NCBI RefSeq assembly: GCF_965363235.1
Contig: NC_134844.1
Location: 87,754,664-87,818,663, forward strand
Origin: Mytilus galloprovincialis
Lineage: Eukaryota > Mollusca > Bivalvia > Mytilida > Mytilidae
Reading direction: 5' to 3'
DNA: 64,000 nt
The notes below the pieces were generated by a model. That model worked only from the letters and a program-made list of their open reading frames with translations, was not told the DNA's origin and did not search any database. A program made the translations under genes and the position numbers. This document shows positions 45,676 to 60,600 of this stretch, piece by piece (within the stretch, counting starts at the first letter, position 1; every line of letters starts with the position of its first letter).

Positions 45676-48600
45676 ATTAGAGTACACAAAACACAACATA
45701 GAAAAATAAAGACTAAGCAACTCCAACCTCACCAAAACTGGGGGTGATCTCAGGTGCTCAGGAAGGCTAACTAGAGATAATTACCTTTTAATCAGATTTG
45801 GTACTCTTACTTCGACAATTTATGCCTGAACATTCAATAGCGATGTTGTTTTTGTTTTGTATTTTAGTTGGAATGTTGTGGCACCAACGGAACTGGTAAT
45901 ACATGCTCTGGAGTTAATGGCAATGGTGTGAACTTTCCTGGATGTTTTGACCTCTATTCAGAGAAAATGAATTTGTATATTCAGGTTTATCTTGGAATAA
46001 TAATAGTGTGTTTTCTTTGTCAGGTATGTTAATGAAATACTCAAAGGTGGCAAAGGTTTCATGTGTAACATAATTAAATAATAAATACCCTTTCAAAGGG
46101 GACGTAATTCCTGTCAGTATTCACCTTTTTTGTTTGTTGGCCATTGAATTTGTTCTCTATTATCTACACTATTAAATGAGAATGCATGTACCTGATTTTG
46201 TGTGTCGCTTCTCTTCCTTCCACAATACCTTAATCAACAAACCTTTGTGTCCTAAAGGTACCATGCATAGTCCTGGCACATGGCTTGTTTCCGTTTGGGT
46301 CATTTTTGGAGGAGAACGAAAACAAAGGCGTCCGTATACTGTTTCCGTCATCGGACGGTTTTTTAAGTTATAGATAAAACCTCAGTTAAGAACTGTTTGA
46401 AAATACACATAAGTGTCATAGGTACTTGGGGACAGAATTATTATTTCGCTTATTCTGTAAACTATGAACATACATACATGTATACTATAAATAAAATGAA
46501 TTTGCTATATATTTTCAATTCCAAGTTCACTATCAACGGCGGTCATATATTATATTGAGATAATATAGTATTGTAGATGTCCATAGTATACAAAAAAAAA
46601 AAACGCAATAAATAAATGAAATTAATAGAAAAAAATAAATAAAAAAAGATTTTGAAAAAAAGGGGGAGGCCTTAAAAAATTGTTCTGCCCCCAAGTACTA
46701 ACTAAAAGACTTTTGATACCTTTCCTGAAATTACCCAGTCATAAAATATTTTACAAAAAATCATCCTTCACTGATGAGTCTTATGTAGACGAAACGCGCG
46801 TCTGGCGTATAAAATTATAATCCTGGTACTTTTGATAACTATTTACAAAAAACCATCCTACAACAGTTTACACATTCAACCACGCTCTAAATGGACGCGA
46901 CTTCGCGGGTGTATTTTTGTTATATTTAAGTACCTCAGTATTCTCTAATGTGTATATTAACCCCAAGGGTGACTGGGCTATAGAAATATGGTCACTTGGT
47001 CTTCTCCCGACCGGCAGTAAAACGCTTGCCGAAGTGGGGTGTCCGTTTGGCTTTGCGGGATGTATCAAGTTCGAAGTCACGTCCTGTCAGAAGGGGGACG
47101 TTAAATCCGATGCCTCGTGTAAAGTGAGTGCCACGCTCTTTGCACGTTACCCTTACAACAACTCTTTGAGGGATCCGTAGGTGGCCTGTTGCAAGGCAAA
47201 ATTTCAGTTTCTATCCAATATACCCTCATTTTCCAGTGGCAGTCCAAATTTCCCCGACCATCATCCTCTATTATAAAAACCTACCTATTGTATTTATTGC
47301 TTACTTGTTTTCGCCCTGAATATGCATGCAATATTTGCCACTGGACGTTAAGCAACCAACAATCAATCAATCAACCAATCTTATGTTTATTGAATTGTTT
47401 CATTTTTTAATATCCTTTGTATTTGTAATACGCTTGTTTGTGGCGCTTTTTAAGTGATGTTGAAACAATTGTTTTTAATACGAATATAGCTTTGTTTTTC
47501 TCATCGGTTAACACTTCTTGGTAATAAAACAACCTATTGCTGCATACTTTAGTAATACAACAAACAAAAGAGTATCATTTTTGATTTTATTGTAGATAAT
47601 TGGTATTGGCGCTGCAGATTATACAGTAATAAAGCAACAAATGAAAAATGAAGGTGTCAAAAAGCTGTCTTCAGAACGGAGATATCTTCTCTGTATGAAG
47701 GAATATGGAGTTTTTCGTACGCTCTTAAAATTCCTGAAAGAAACTTGGAACAGGTAACTTTATTGTACATTGTTTGAATCCCATAATTGCTGTCCATATA
47801 ATATGGGTAATTTTCGGTTAATAAGCTTTTCAACGTTTAACTTTGTATAGTTTTTCTTTTTAAATAAAATGGCATAGATCATCACAAAAGAATGTTGTTT
47901 TTTTTTTTGGTTTTTGGTTTGTTACCCCGATTTTGTTTTTTTTTGTCCATAGATTTACGAGTTTTGAACAGCGGTATACTACTGTTGCCTTTATTTTTCC
48001 TTATCAAAATGCGCATCTAGTTGAGTTAAATTGGTGTCGTTATTCATGTTATTGTTATTAGAGATAAATGAATTGAAATAGTTATCTCTTGACATTTTTG
48101 GTCATAAGTGTTGTATGTTAATTTGATTATATAACATCTCAAATAACAAAGAATATTTATATGTTTTGGGCCTTCTTGAGGAATGTAAATGTAAATGCTG
48201 GAAAGTGCCTTGGACGCAGAACATTTATAACGTTATTATTTACAGCACTTGGTCATTACCTCTGCTGCATGGTAACTTAGTCCATGGTGATATCTACAGC
48301 TCAATAGTCAGTACTTTGGTATTGGTGTGATTTATAAGAATTATTTCTTATATTGTCCGTGGATAAGTTTTGAAATCATAAAGAAACTAAGATTTAAACT
48401 CCATCAGGCAATGTTAACCTTAGATTGAATTGACATTGTTTTAGGTCCTTTTTCTTCAAATGTTTCGATTCTTATACAATCTTGACTTTTAAGGAGGTAG
48501 ACCTAGGTTAAGGGAAATAACTCTTAAAATCATCCATACGTTTGTGTCAACCATTTTCAAAAATATATTCTAAGCTTCTAGGTTACATAGACTAGTTTTA

Positions 48601-51600
48601 ATCTGTTTCAGGTAAATGCTTAAAATACATTGACGAACTTGACTTTTACAAACGCTCAACTGATTTAAAGAGTTATTACCCTGAACCAAGGTCTACCCCC
48701 TTAAATATTCGGCGTTTAGAGTTCTTGTTGCAAGTTAGTCCAGAAAAGCGCGTCGAACGCGGTTGAAATTTATAACGTGCTGATTTCATTTAGTGTTGCT
48801 GTCAATATCTTAAGCGTGAGCGTTCCTAATATATATTAAATGAAAACAATTTAAACAATGCTATTTTTGTTGTCTTTTTTTCAGAACACCCCTACGCATT
48901 ATATCAGTAATAGTGAAATCGATAAACATGGTAGGTGGTAATTTTATAGGTTACTAAAACAAAACATTCCTATTCGATTATTTTATGTTTTTTAATCAGT
49001 TTTTTAGTAAAATTATTTCATTGACAAATGGTTGCATATATTAGATACGAAACAGTTTTATAGCCATATACAACTGTTGCCTATTTTTATTATACATAAT
49101 GTGTTTTTCTTCATTTCTCCGAACAGAAATTTACTTTGTGGTTAATAATACTTTTACCGTTATACATCTTGTTTAAAAAGAGCTAGCTATTTACAGTTTG
49201 TTACGGGTTATTACGATTAATTTTCTTTAATTTTCTGCAAAATTTGTCGATACTTATGCTTTGTCACGGATACCGAAGAGCACTTGATGGGCAATTTATG
49301 AGTTTTTTTCACGATATGATACCATTATCTAAGGGATTATACATAAATCATCAAATAAGATATGGTTTGAAGTTTTATGTATAACGCATAATGGTAATTC
49401 TGTTTTTAGTAGATATCGGCCCTACATGTAACTACAATTAACTACCGTCGCACTATCTTCGTGCCCTGCTCTATCATGGTGTTCGGATCAAATTCTCACT
49501 TGAATCAACCACAGACATAATAAATAAATGTGATTTATTATACTTTACGTTAAAGTGCCAGATTTTGATTGGTTCATAGGAAGGAAACAATTTACACTAT
49601 CACATAGCTCAGCGGGAGATATATCTTTTTAATGTAATCTTCTCGTGGGGACCAATCATCAATCGATAATTCAAAATCGATGCATTTACATCAATGACAC
49701 TAAAGACATAGCTAAAGTTATAGTTCTTTCATTGAGAGTCACTTTAAGAATAGAATACTTTTGTTATTTTGATTCAACATTAGTTTGTAAACGACTTCAT
49801 GGGGTAATGATAACTCTCTCAGCTATGTGTTATTTATATATTGTTCCCTCACTTAACACTCGATTGTCTCAAAATATGCACTTTTTTATCAATAACACTT
49901 CAACTTAGATAATATTATCTTCATATGTTTTTTTGGTTAATAGGTATCCAGTATAGCACTCATAATAACCAGTCTATGGTTTATAAGAAGTGATTTAATA
50001 ACCAATCAAGAGTTTATATACTACTTCCGGCGAATGGATGTATACGGTTACAGTTATCACAACGTGTTTACAGGTTTTGCTTGTTGTACACTTGCAATAG
50101 GAACGTTTGGTATCGTGATTGGAGTTATAGGCTTAGTTGGTTCAACAAAACAATCGACAGCACTGCACACAGTTGTAAGTATTACACCAGCATAACAAGG
50201 GTGGGGTTGTACACACCAGTTAAGGACGTACATCGTTACGTTCGGTCTGTTTTCCCCGATAACATAATGAACTGAAAGTAAATATCGTTGAATAATCATG
50301 CAGTAACAGTTAAGATATTGTACATATTCCCTTTGCAATGTGGCGATCTACATATTTGAGAAACGATTTAAAACAAACTTCTAGTTTATTCTCAAAATAT
50401 GGAACATTTTATGTTTGGGGAGGTGAAAGGTCTTGAAATTTGGTAAATAGCTTAGGAAGCTTTAGGAGTACCCATGTCTGACTTTACAAAAAAAAATCTC
50501 ATCCCCTTCTTTTTATTTTATGAAGAAACCTACGCGAAATAAATTGGGAAGGCATCTTAAAACATTTGCAAGTAATAGTTTGTTTTCTTGTTTTGTGTCA
50601 TTTAATTTAAAAAGGATTTGTGAGTTTTGAACATCGGTACAGAGTACTTTCGACACTGAAGAAAAATAAACACGTGATAAAATAATATAGAAGTCTTGTC
50701 AATAACACACAATTAGACTTATCGAAAGTTAAAAACGTAAACATACTTTGCATAAAACCGTTGTTCTTGATAGCTAATAAAACTATAGAATTTTCTTGAT
50801 GATGTAATGTTTAGTTGCATATGGTATATAGAAACACCGAATTTAATTCATTATTTCAGACATTTGTTTCATCAATTGCATTTGGAGGATTGAAAATAAT
50901 GGCATCAATATTCTGGGTTATTATGCTAAACGAGGTTTGTCTAATAATCAGTGAAGAATAGTCACGAGCTTGGAAATTTTTACCTTATATTATTTAAAGT
51001 TTAAATGCGATATTGAGTAAGGGAAAACATAATTATCTATAATACCAAAATTACGAGGTCCAATTTGTAAGACTTTCTAAGATAACAATACGAATACTAA
51101 AAATCTGGACTAAAAATAAGGCCATAGGTACAGTTTTCAATATATTAGTTGTCATTTAATTATTTTGTTTGTTTGTTTGACATCTTAGGTATTTGAAGAC
51201 TTTTTTCGTCAAATAATCGATCACAGATATCATTTGTTTCAAAACGTTTAACGATATCATGAAATTCATTACATGACGTCACAAAGTAAATCGGTTTTTA
51301 GATATTCTAAAAATAACCGTGCAATATGCTCTGTGCAATATGCTTTTTGCTATCCGCCGTTTTCTCTCTACCTTCGAAAATATAGTTTGACATGTGACTA
51401 TCCCTAAACGAATCAAATTTGTTAAAATATACGAATTAATGATATACTTTAATTCAGTCACGGACTCGCGATATCACGGGTGTGTTCTAGTATGATTGAA
51501 TTTTAGAGAACTTAACATATTTTGTGTACGTGTACGCCTGAGGCCTTACAAAATACAAACAAACAAGAAGAAGAAACGAATTAACAATCATAGCAAATGA

Positions 51601-54600
51601 ACAAAGCAGAACCTCAGAATACTTTAAGACGTATTAACTTTTCCGTTCTCTAGACATAATTGCGGGAACATACCATCGTGACATTAAAACACCATAAGTA
51701 AGAAACGTTGCTATATATAATTATCATTTCAAAACAAATAAAAGATATTTAGAGATTAATATGACAATCTCTCAATCATTATGAGTTTCGAAAAGTAGTG
51801 GAAGAATTCAACAAAAAATAACTAAAATTTTGCATTCAACATATATTTTGTTAAAGACACTTTCGTGGTCCTTGGCTCATGGTGTGGTTGTTGTCTCTTT
51901 TACATATTTCCAGTTTCCATTCTCTTATTTATCGACAAAATACAAAATACAATAAGAACACAAATAAACCACATTCAGATATGTCAAAAGACATAAAAGC
52001 TATAATCATATTGCGTGTTTAAACATATTCGTAACTAGCATCCATCAGTAAATTAAATAAACAAATACAATGGTTTAGCGATAGCACAAGGCATACTACT
52101 ATTGAATTGCATGCTTAAAAAAACTAGTAAAGAATATTGCATTCGTTTGTAGTGTTTGAGCTTTTGATTTTGCGATTTGATTATGAACTTTCCTTTTTTA
52201 AATTTTCTTTGGATTCAGTTTTTTTCAATTTTTTACTTTTTGCAGGTACATGTACATGTACATATATAAATTCAAATTCTCAATATTAAAGTATATATTA
52301 TTCTGATAATATTTCGTAACACATTGTATGTTTTCATTTAATCATAAAACTCATCTTCTTACAAGATAACAAGACATGTCGATGCTGAGCTGACTGAGTT
52401 AAGTGGAACTGATATATTTTACACGACACTTATGTTGAAGGTAAGTAAATATTAGGTTCACAAAAGAAGAAGTGTCGATTTTGGTGTGTTTGTAACACAA
52501 AAGATTTCAACAACATTACGGTAATATAACTTTTCATGCCTTATGATTTTAGGTTGGAAATGATTACAATTGATATTTGTAATGCATGTAGTTCGTTCTT
52601 AAATCAAATATAGCAAACTTTATATCTGAATAGTGTATATGGTGTTTTGGATTGTGAAAATGTATTTGACGCAGGAGGTGAGAACTTTACGTAAAACATT
52701 AAAGGCACAATCATTATAACAAAAACGAAAAGAAACCGATAATACACTGGCCAAAAAAAACTTAGAGGAAAACTAAACTTTTAGCAGCAGGAAGCCAACA
52801 AACAAAACAAGAGTGCTTTTAGTGCTGCAAAAGGCTACACAGATACTTCCATTTATTTGACCACTACCTTACTGATACAGTTGAATTTTAGGGAATAATC
52901 AATTAGTTTTATATTTTGTCACATGGTTTCGTTGTGCTAGATTGTAAGGTGGTGACTCATATGGGCGTTTTTCAATAAAAACGTATTTTCTTGTCCCAGC
53001 CACTTTAAAAAAATATGCTTGATCTTTTTGCAAGTAATTTTTTGTGCAGTAATTACATTGAATTAGATTTAACATTTTTAAGCAAAGAAACAGTTTATTT
53101 TTTAGAGGGATTGATAAGATATTGACTCCTGAATGGTCCAGAACAACCAAAATGGCATGTCCCTAGACCACCTGTTCAACATTCATACTCTGAAATATCG
53201 TAAAAAAATGAAGAAATAAATGTTATTTTTACTTTACATAAGTTCATTAATAATTCAAAAGTATGGTCAGAGCCAACATATTTTAATAAACAGCTTTCAA
53301 TATAGGATTTTTAATTTCAGAAGGTGTGTCCATCACAAAATGTCCACTACGAAACGAAGTCATTAAAATTTGCCAATAAACAGTTTTATAAAATCAATGT
53401 AATTTTTGTTTGCAAGAGATATAAACATTAGGGTCTTATAAAAGAAGTGATGCTTTTATAATGGCAATTAAATTGTTGGTAAGAAAAATTGAGCACATCA
53501 AATGGACCAGAGTGATACCGTATTTTTGTTAATTACCACTACGAAACGGGTCAAATCTCCTTCATTATCTGGTTTTAAAATTATGAAAAAAATATCAGTG
53601 TACAGCTTAATAAATGCTTTGATGAATACAATCAGTCTTGTTACTATTGCAATATAGGGATTGTGGGGGGGGGGAATAAAACATGCGAATATGTCCCCTA
53701 CGAAACGGTCCCCTACGAAACAAGTATGGGAGAAAAACGTTTCGTAGTGGACACTACCACTACCATGCAGTCTTTTTTTAATCTTTTGTCAATTATATTC
53801 GTGCAAAACTAATAACAAGGGTTAGTTTCATGTTATTTTCATTATGTTTTTATTAACATAAAATATGGTCGATGTCAACTACGAAACTTTTTGTCCACTA
53901 CGAAACGGTTTTGTCCACTTCGTAACGCATCAAAATGTCCACTACGTAACATGAGTTTTACCTTCATATGTGAAGTACTGTCTAATCTTTAACGATAAAA
54001 ATGGTTTTCCAATTCAGAAAAAAATGAGATTTTTCTAGTATTTATGGTAAACAAACTTGAATGTCTATAGGAAACATTTAAAATTGCAAAAAATATGTGT
54101 GTTTAGAAGAAGTTTCGTAGGGGACAAAAGTCCCCTACGAAACAGTACACAAATTATGAAAATAATATCATTTAAGGAGGGTCGAGGGTATAAAAATTTC
54201 AGAAAAAAATCAAACATTTGTTTTTCATTACAAATTTTATTTACTTCCTTTTGTAGTTGTTACTTTATCATATGGTACAAAAATCATTCAAAACAATCAA
54301 TTCGTGTTGGCCCCAGATGACTTTCAAAATGTATACATCATTGAAAAAGTTCCAAATTATCTCCCTTTGGTGGAAAAATGCCATTTTTTGCTCTAAAATT
54401 GAAATATCTTTTTCAACTCATCGGTGACCTATCTTTTTTAATATAATTTCCATATAAGCTGTACTTAAACTAAATCATTGTAAAATTTTAGCGATTTCTG
54501 TAATAAATTTCTTTTTTTTATTTTGATATTACCTTTATTTCTCCTATTACTTCAACAGAAAAAAACCGCCTTTACAAAAATGCATGCTTCTTTCGAAGGC

Positions 54601-57600
54601 AGATTGTGAGCGCAAATGAACGGTGACCCCACTTTTTTATTTTATTTTTCTATTAGCTATAAGATAAAGTTCATTTATAGAAAAATATAGGGAAATCCTA
54701 TATAAATGATTTATACCCGCGAACCCCCTTAAAAGAATATTTAAGATTGCACTTTTTGTTTATAAAATTGCACTTTTTGTTTACAAACAGGTCTATAATA
54801 GAGGTATTCAAAGTAACTCTTGAAATGATATTTTAAACAAGTTGATTTTCATTTTTTTTTTAGGTCTGAAAGTTACGCTTTTACTGAAAAACGCCCATAT
54901 AGAAGAATACATGTCACATTTGTTTCCCACAAGTTCCCCATTGAATTTTATCTTGGTATATAAATAATTGCAACAGTAGTATACCGATGTTCGAAAGTCA
55001 TAAATCGATAGAGAAAAAAAAACAAAATCCGAGTTACAAACTTAAATCGAGGAAAACACATCAACTATATATAAGAGTTAAACAACGATACAACAGAAAC
55101 ACTAAAATGCAACAAAAAGCAAAACGAAAATGTAACACACACAGAGTTATCTGATATAAAATGATCAGGAGGGGAAGCACTCAAAGGACCTGAAAACATG
55201 TGTTTTAAGCTCACCTGGCCCGAAGGGCCAAGTGAGCATTTCTCATCACTTGGCGTTCGTCGTCTGTCGTCCGTCGTCGTTAACTTTTACAAAAATCTTC
55301 TACTCTGAAACGATTGGGCCGAATTAAACCAAACTTGGCCACAATCATCATTGGGGTATCTAGTTTAAAAAATGTGTGGCGTGACCCGGCCAACTAACCA
55401 AGATGGCCGCCATGGCTAAAAATAGAACATAGGGGTAAAATGCAGTTTTTGGCTTATAACTCAAAAACCAAATCATTTAGAGCAAATCTGACATGGTTAA
55501 AATTGTTCATCAGGTCAAGATCTATCTGCCCTGAAATTTTCAGATGAATCGGACATTCCGTTGTTGGGTTGCTGCCCCTGAAATGGTAATTTTAAGGAAA
55601 TTTTGCTGTTTTTGGTTATTATCTTGAATATTATTATAGATAGATAAACTGTAAACAGCAATAATGTTCAGCAAAGTAAGATCTACAAATAAGTCAACAT
55701 GACCAAAATGGTCAGTTGACCACTTTAGGAGTTATTGCCCGTTATAGTCAATTTTTAACCATTTTTCGTAAATCTTAGTAATCTTTTAGAAAAATCTTCT
55801 CCTCTGAAACTACTGGGGCTAAATTTAACCAAACTTAGCCATAATCATCATTGGGGTATTTATTTAAAACAATGTGTCCGGTAACTCGGCCAACAAACCA
55901 AGATGGCCGCCATGGCTAAAAATAGAACATGGGGGTAAAATGCAGTTTTTGGCTTATAATTCAAAAACCAAAGCATTAAGAGCAAATCTGACAAGAAGTA
56001 AAATTGTTGATCAGGTCACGATCTATCTGCCCTGGAATTTTAAGATGAATCGGATAATCGGTTGTTAGGTTGCTGTCCCTGAATTGGTAATTTTGAGGAA
56101 ATTTTGCTGTTTTTTTGTTATTATCTTGAATATTATTATAGATAGAGATAAACTGTAAGCAGCAATAATGTACAGCAAAGTAAGAACTAAAAATAAGTCA
56201 GTATGACCAAAATAGTCAATTGACCCCCTAAGGAGTTATTGCCCTTCATAGTCAATTTTTAACAATTTTCTTAAAATTTGAAGATTTTCAATAACATTTT
56301 CCACAGAAAGCAATGTTATAGATAGAGATAATTGTAAGCAGCAAGAATGTTTAGTAAGGTAAGATCTACAAACACATCACCATCATCAAAACACAATTTT
56401 GTCATGAATCCATTTGTGTCCATTGTTTAATATTCACATAGACAAAGATGAGCGACACAGGCTCTTTAGAGCCTCTAGTTTATATATATACAGACTCCAC
56501 CTGGATAACTGATATCTTTTATACTAAAATAACGAAGTCTAATTTGTTCGCTGATATGACGTAAAAATGACGAATCAAACAAGTCAACTATACATTTAAC
56601 TTAGACAAGAGCAAAGTGCTGATAAACAGTTACACCATTCCAGGACCTTTTGTTTTTGCAGATAATCAATATAACCAATAACTAAAACACATGTAAAAAG
56701 TCCTGGGTTAAATCCGATACCGGTTCCAAATTTGTATAAAGCCAGATGTCAAGTGCATAAATCAATTTTGTTTTCTTTAAACTATCAAGTGAAAATCAGA
56801 GAACATGAATACAGCTTCCTTACCGATGTTAGGAACCTTTAAATCAGTGGTTTTTCGTTCATTGTTTTGTACATAAATCTGACCTTTTTTTTAGTGATTT
56901 TTTCTGAATTGTTCATTTCGGGGACTTTTATAGCTGTCTATATGGAATGGGTTTGGCTAATTGTTGTGGCCGTACCAAATGACATAGTAATTAACCTCTA
57001 TGTCATTTGGTACATGTATGTGGTCTACCACATCTTTTTATTTTTATATTACAGAAAAAAAACAGTATACCTTGTCACGTGTTTTGGTACTTATTTGTCC
57101 CTGGCTTTCAAATATTTGACTTAATTTGTGTAGAAAAATAAACTCATCATAGATACTAGGATTGAAATCCTATATTTACATCAGACGCGCGTTTCGTCTA
57201 CAAAAGACCCATCAGTGACGCTCGAATCAAAACATGTTAAAAGGCAAAATAAAGTACTAAGTTGAAGAGCATTGAGGACCAAACATTCCTAAAAGTTTGG
57301 CCAAACGCAGCCAAGGCAATCCCTTCCCGAGGTAGAAAAGCCTTAGTATTTCGAAAATTCAAAATATTGTTTACAGTTAATTTATAGTTATTAGAAAAGC
57401 ACTCAAACGCAAATTCAATTTTTGAAGTGCAGTTTTCATTTGTTTAAGCAAATCTCATAATAACCATAGCTATAGTGCAATAGTTACTTATAATTAAAAA
57501 AAACGTAGAATTTATCATTGAAATATTAGATTGCTTTTGTTCAGAAAGAAAGTTGACGGTGCTAATAAATGAAATTGATATCCGTTCCAGTGAAAATATA

Positions 57601-60600
57601 AATTGATATGTATTAATTGCAGGAATTTTCTTTTTTTCAGTTTCAATGCTGTGTAATAAAGACACAGTCGCAAGCCTTTTTCTGTTATTCCAATATGCAT
57701 GAAAGCATAGTTAATTACGGTAGTGGATGGAATAGTCATGGTTTGTATATAGGAAGTGGTCTATATGGAACCAACGAAGGAGAAAAGGTCAGTGTATTTT
57801 TTATTTCAACTTCTTCTTTATGTCTGTCATCTAAGCTAGTCAATGTCTCATCTTCGTTAGCCAGGGATTATGATTGTAGTCCCCTCCTCTCCGACCTTTG
57901 CCTATTACGACAGAATTCAAGGTCCAGGAGGTAATAATTTCAGTTGGTTGCAGTTGTAAATGATTGCGTCCAATCAAAAATGATATAGAGATGATCTCGT
58001 ATAAATATATAATATGTAAATAAACAATTGCAACGTGCTGATAGTAAACTAAGTCTTTATCCCCATAGCCAAGGACGATATTAAAGGATATTAAAATAAT
58101 TGATCAACTAATTGAGGTTCCTGGGTATGTTTCTCGTAAACACGTTTGAATGTAAAAGTATATTTACGTCTCTTTCTTCACGAAATTCGTAAACACTAGC
58201 CACTACCATTTTACACCTCCACAAGAAAGAAAGTATAAGTGCAGCCATTGGTCAAAATTGACGTGACTTTTTTCCGGTAAATGGCTCAGCGTTGTAATCA
58301 CAAATGTTGGCTTAGACTTCCAAGGGTTGAGAAAAAGGGGCTGGATCATTAACTTTGCTTACGAAGATAGTCAATGTCTATGCTGTAACCAAAAGCGTTA
58401 ATTCTACAGCAATAAGTACCGATTTGCTTATTTTAATTGTTCAATCACATCTATATACATAAATGCATTGATATCCTAATTATATACATATATGCATTGA
58501 TATCCTGATTATATACATCTTGCATTGATTTCCTTATTATATACATATATGCATTGATATCCTGATTATATACATCTTGCATTGATTTCCTTATTATATA
58601 CATATATGCATTGATATCCTGATATCTACACAATAATGACGACATTGTTAATCATTTGTATATAACGTTTGTTTGTTTTTTTTCAGTATTGTTCTGAAGC
58701 AATTTCAGGACGCTTAGTAGTTATATCAGGATATTATTTCGCCTTTTTAATACTAGGAATAATTTGCGATGTAAGTTTATTCAAAGTGCCTTCAATAGAC
58801 CTATTGCAAACAAAAGAACATTTATTCGATTGAGACTTACGTACTTTGAACCATTAATATTACGATATAATAATACAACATGTACCTACGATCCGTGATA
58901 TATTAGGAATTGAGCTAGTGTCATTTACAGAGTTTCGATATTCGTTAAGTTCTAGCGATCGGGAAAAGGTTGTAATTAATAATATATGAACAATCTTAAA
59001 AAAATAATGATACGTATGTTTTTTGCATGGCAAATACGAGTACTCGCCGTATGTTGTGTTGTGTATATTTTAATCTTTTTTTTTTTAATTTTTCCTCGAC
59101 ATGCGGACAACAGCTTTAGCCCAAAAGATCATGTCTTTTTTATGTTATGGTTTCTGGTTATGTCTACGTGGTTTTCATTCTGAAATTGAAATACCATCAT
59201 TTGATAAAATTAAGACTGGAAATGAGGAATATGTCAAAGAGACAACAACCCGACCAAAGAGTAAATTACAGCCGAAGGCCACTAATTAGTCTTCAATGCA
59301 GCGACAAAATCGAGCACCCGTTAGTGGTCATCAGCTTACATGTACCCTTAAATAAAATATGTACTAGTTCAGGGATAACTGACGTTACCCGTAACTCCAA
59401 ACATATAAATGAACTGAAAAATATACATAACTCACTAAAGCCAGAGGCTCCTAGATTTGAACAGGCTGCAATTTAAGTCTTTTAATCGAAAAGACGTTCA
59501 TTTCCCCAAAAGAGTTCTTCAAACCTACCCTCATGAAAATAGTAAAACAAATCGTCACATGTACCAGGTTTGAATTGTGTACGTCGTAAACAAAAGAATC
59601 AACAATGACTCTGGAAGTACTACATTTTAAAACATTAAGGACATGACATGCATAATTCTAAAAAGGTTTTACCAAATAATTATAAGGAAACTAATTCATG
59701 GGACAGATACATTTTTATGAATTACCTACACGGCAAACAGTATAAACTAACAGGACGGTTCACTATTGATTTTTTTAAATTATTGAAATACGCCTCCATT
59801 ATGAACAAGCACAAAACAATTAACTAAGATTCTCTGGTGAGTGTACATTGTAATTTTTTTTAAATCCTACAAATCTGATGAATAGCTATAAACCATAACA
59901 TACAAAAAAGATTTTAAAATGCGTATTACACTCAAACATCTCACTTTAGTGAGACAAAAGGGGTTACACATTAAACAAGATAGCGGCCATTCTAATTTTA
60001 CTTACAAAATACCTCAAAGTTCAAAGGTCTATCAGTATGTTTTTTCTAAATAAAAACGTTTTTCAATATCAAAATTGTCAATTTCATAAAAATGGTACTT
60101 CATTAAGCTTGAAAATATAGTTATGAAGAACACTTCGAAAATGTCTTGTGACATTAGCGATTGCACAGTTCTCTTTGCACATTTTTATAGACATTATCAT
60201 AAGTGACCAGTATAATGGAACTGCCTATGCAATATATCAATTTAAAAGTCAACTCAACCATGTCTAAATTGCAGATCGTAGCACCTATTTTTATCAGCAA
60301 AGAATTTAAGGAAAGTCAACGAGTAAACGTCGAGAGAGAGACAAAGGAAACGATGCATTTGGTTCCTTGGTTAAATCATTTAGTTAGACGTGATAAGCCA
60401 AGGTATATTGTACATATACATATGAATATCGTAATCATGATTGAATGGCTTTGAAATTTATTATTTCCCGAATCTATGTGTTTAATAGTATTAGTTTTAT
60501 TAAAAGAGCTTACCAACTGTAGGCCAATCGACTGCAATGATTCCAGTTAACATTTACTTTCCGGATACGAGTGTTCGCAAGATATGCTAACGGTTACTGA

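Noticed and set aside
45297-45689. 130-residue minus-strand ORF with a poly-Phe run
   Set aside because: It is made of Rep-A, Rep-D and the complement of a poly-A tract.
46868-46915. Helitron-like 3' hairpin (GCGACTTCGCGGGTGTATTTTT)
   Set aside because: It resembles the end at 36934, but no CTAG follows; too degenerate to annotate.
54057-54320. 87-residue plus-strand ORF with an RRSFVGDKSP stretch
   Set aside because: It overlaps the CTACGAAAC motif array of a transposon-like element and has no other support.
58451-58645. Repeat protein-like minus-strand ORF (DINAYMYIIRKSM units)
   Set aside because: Product of the 28/29-bp minisatellite.
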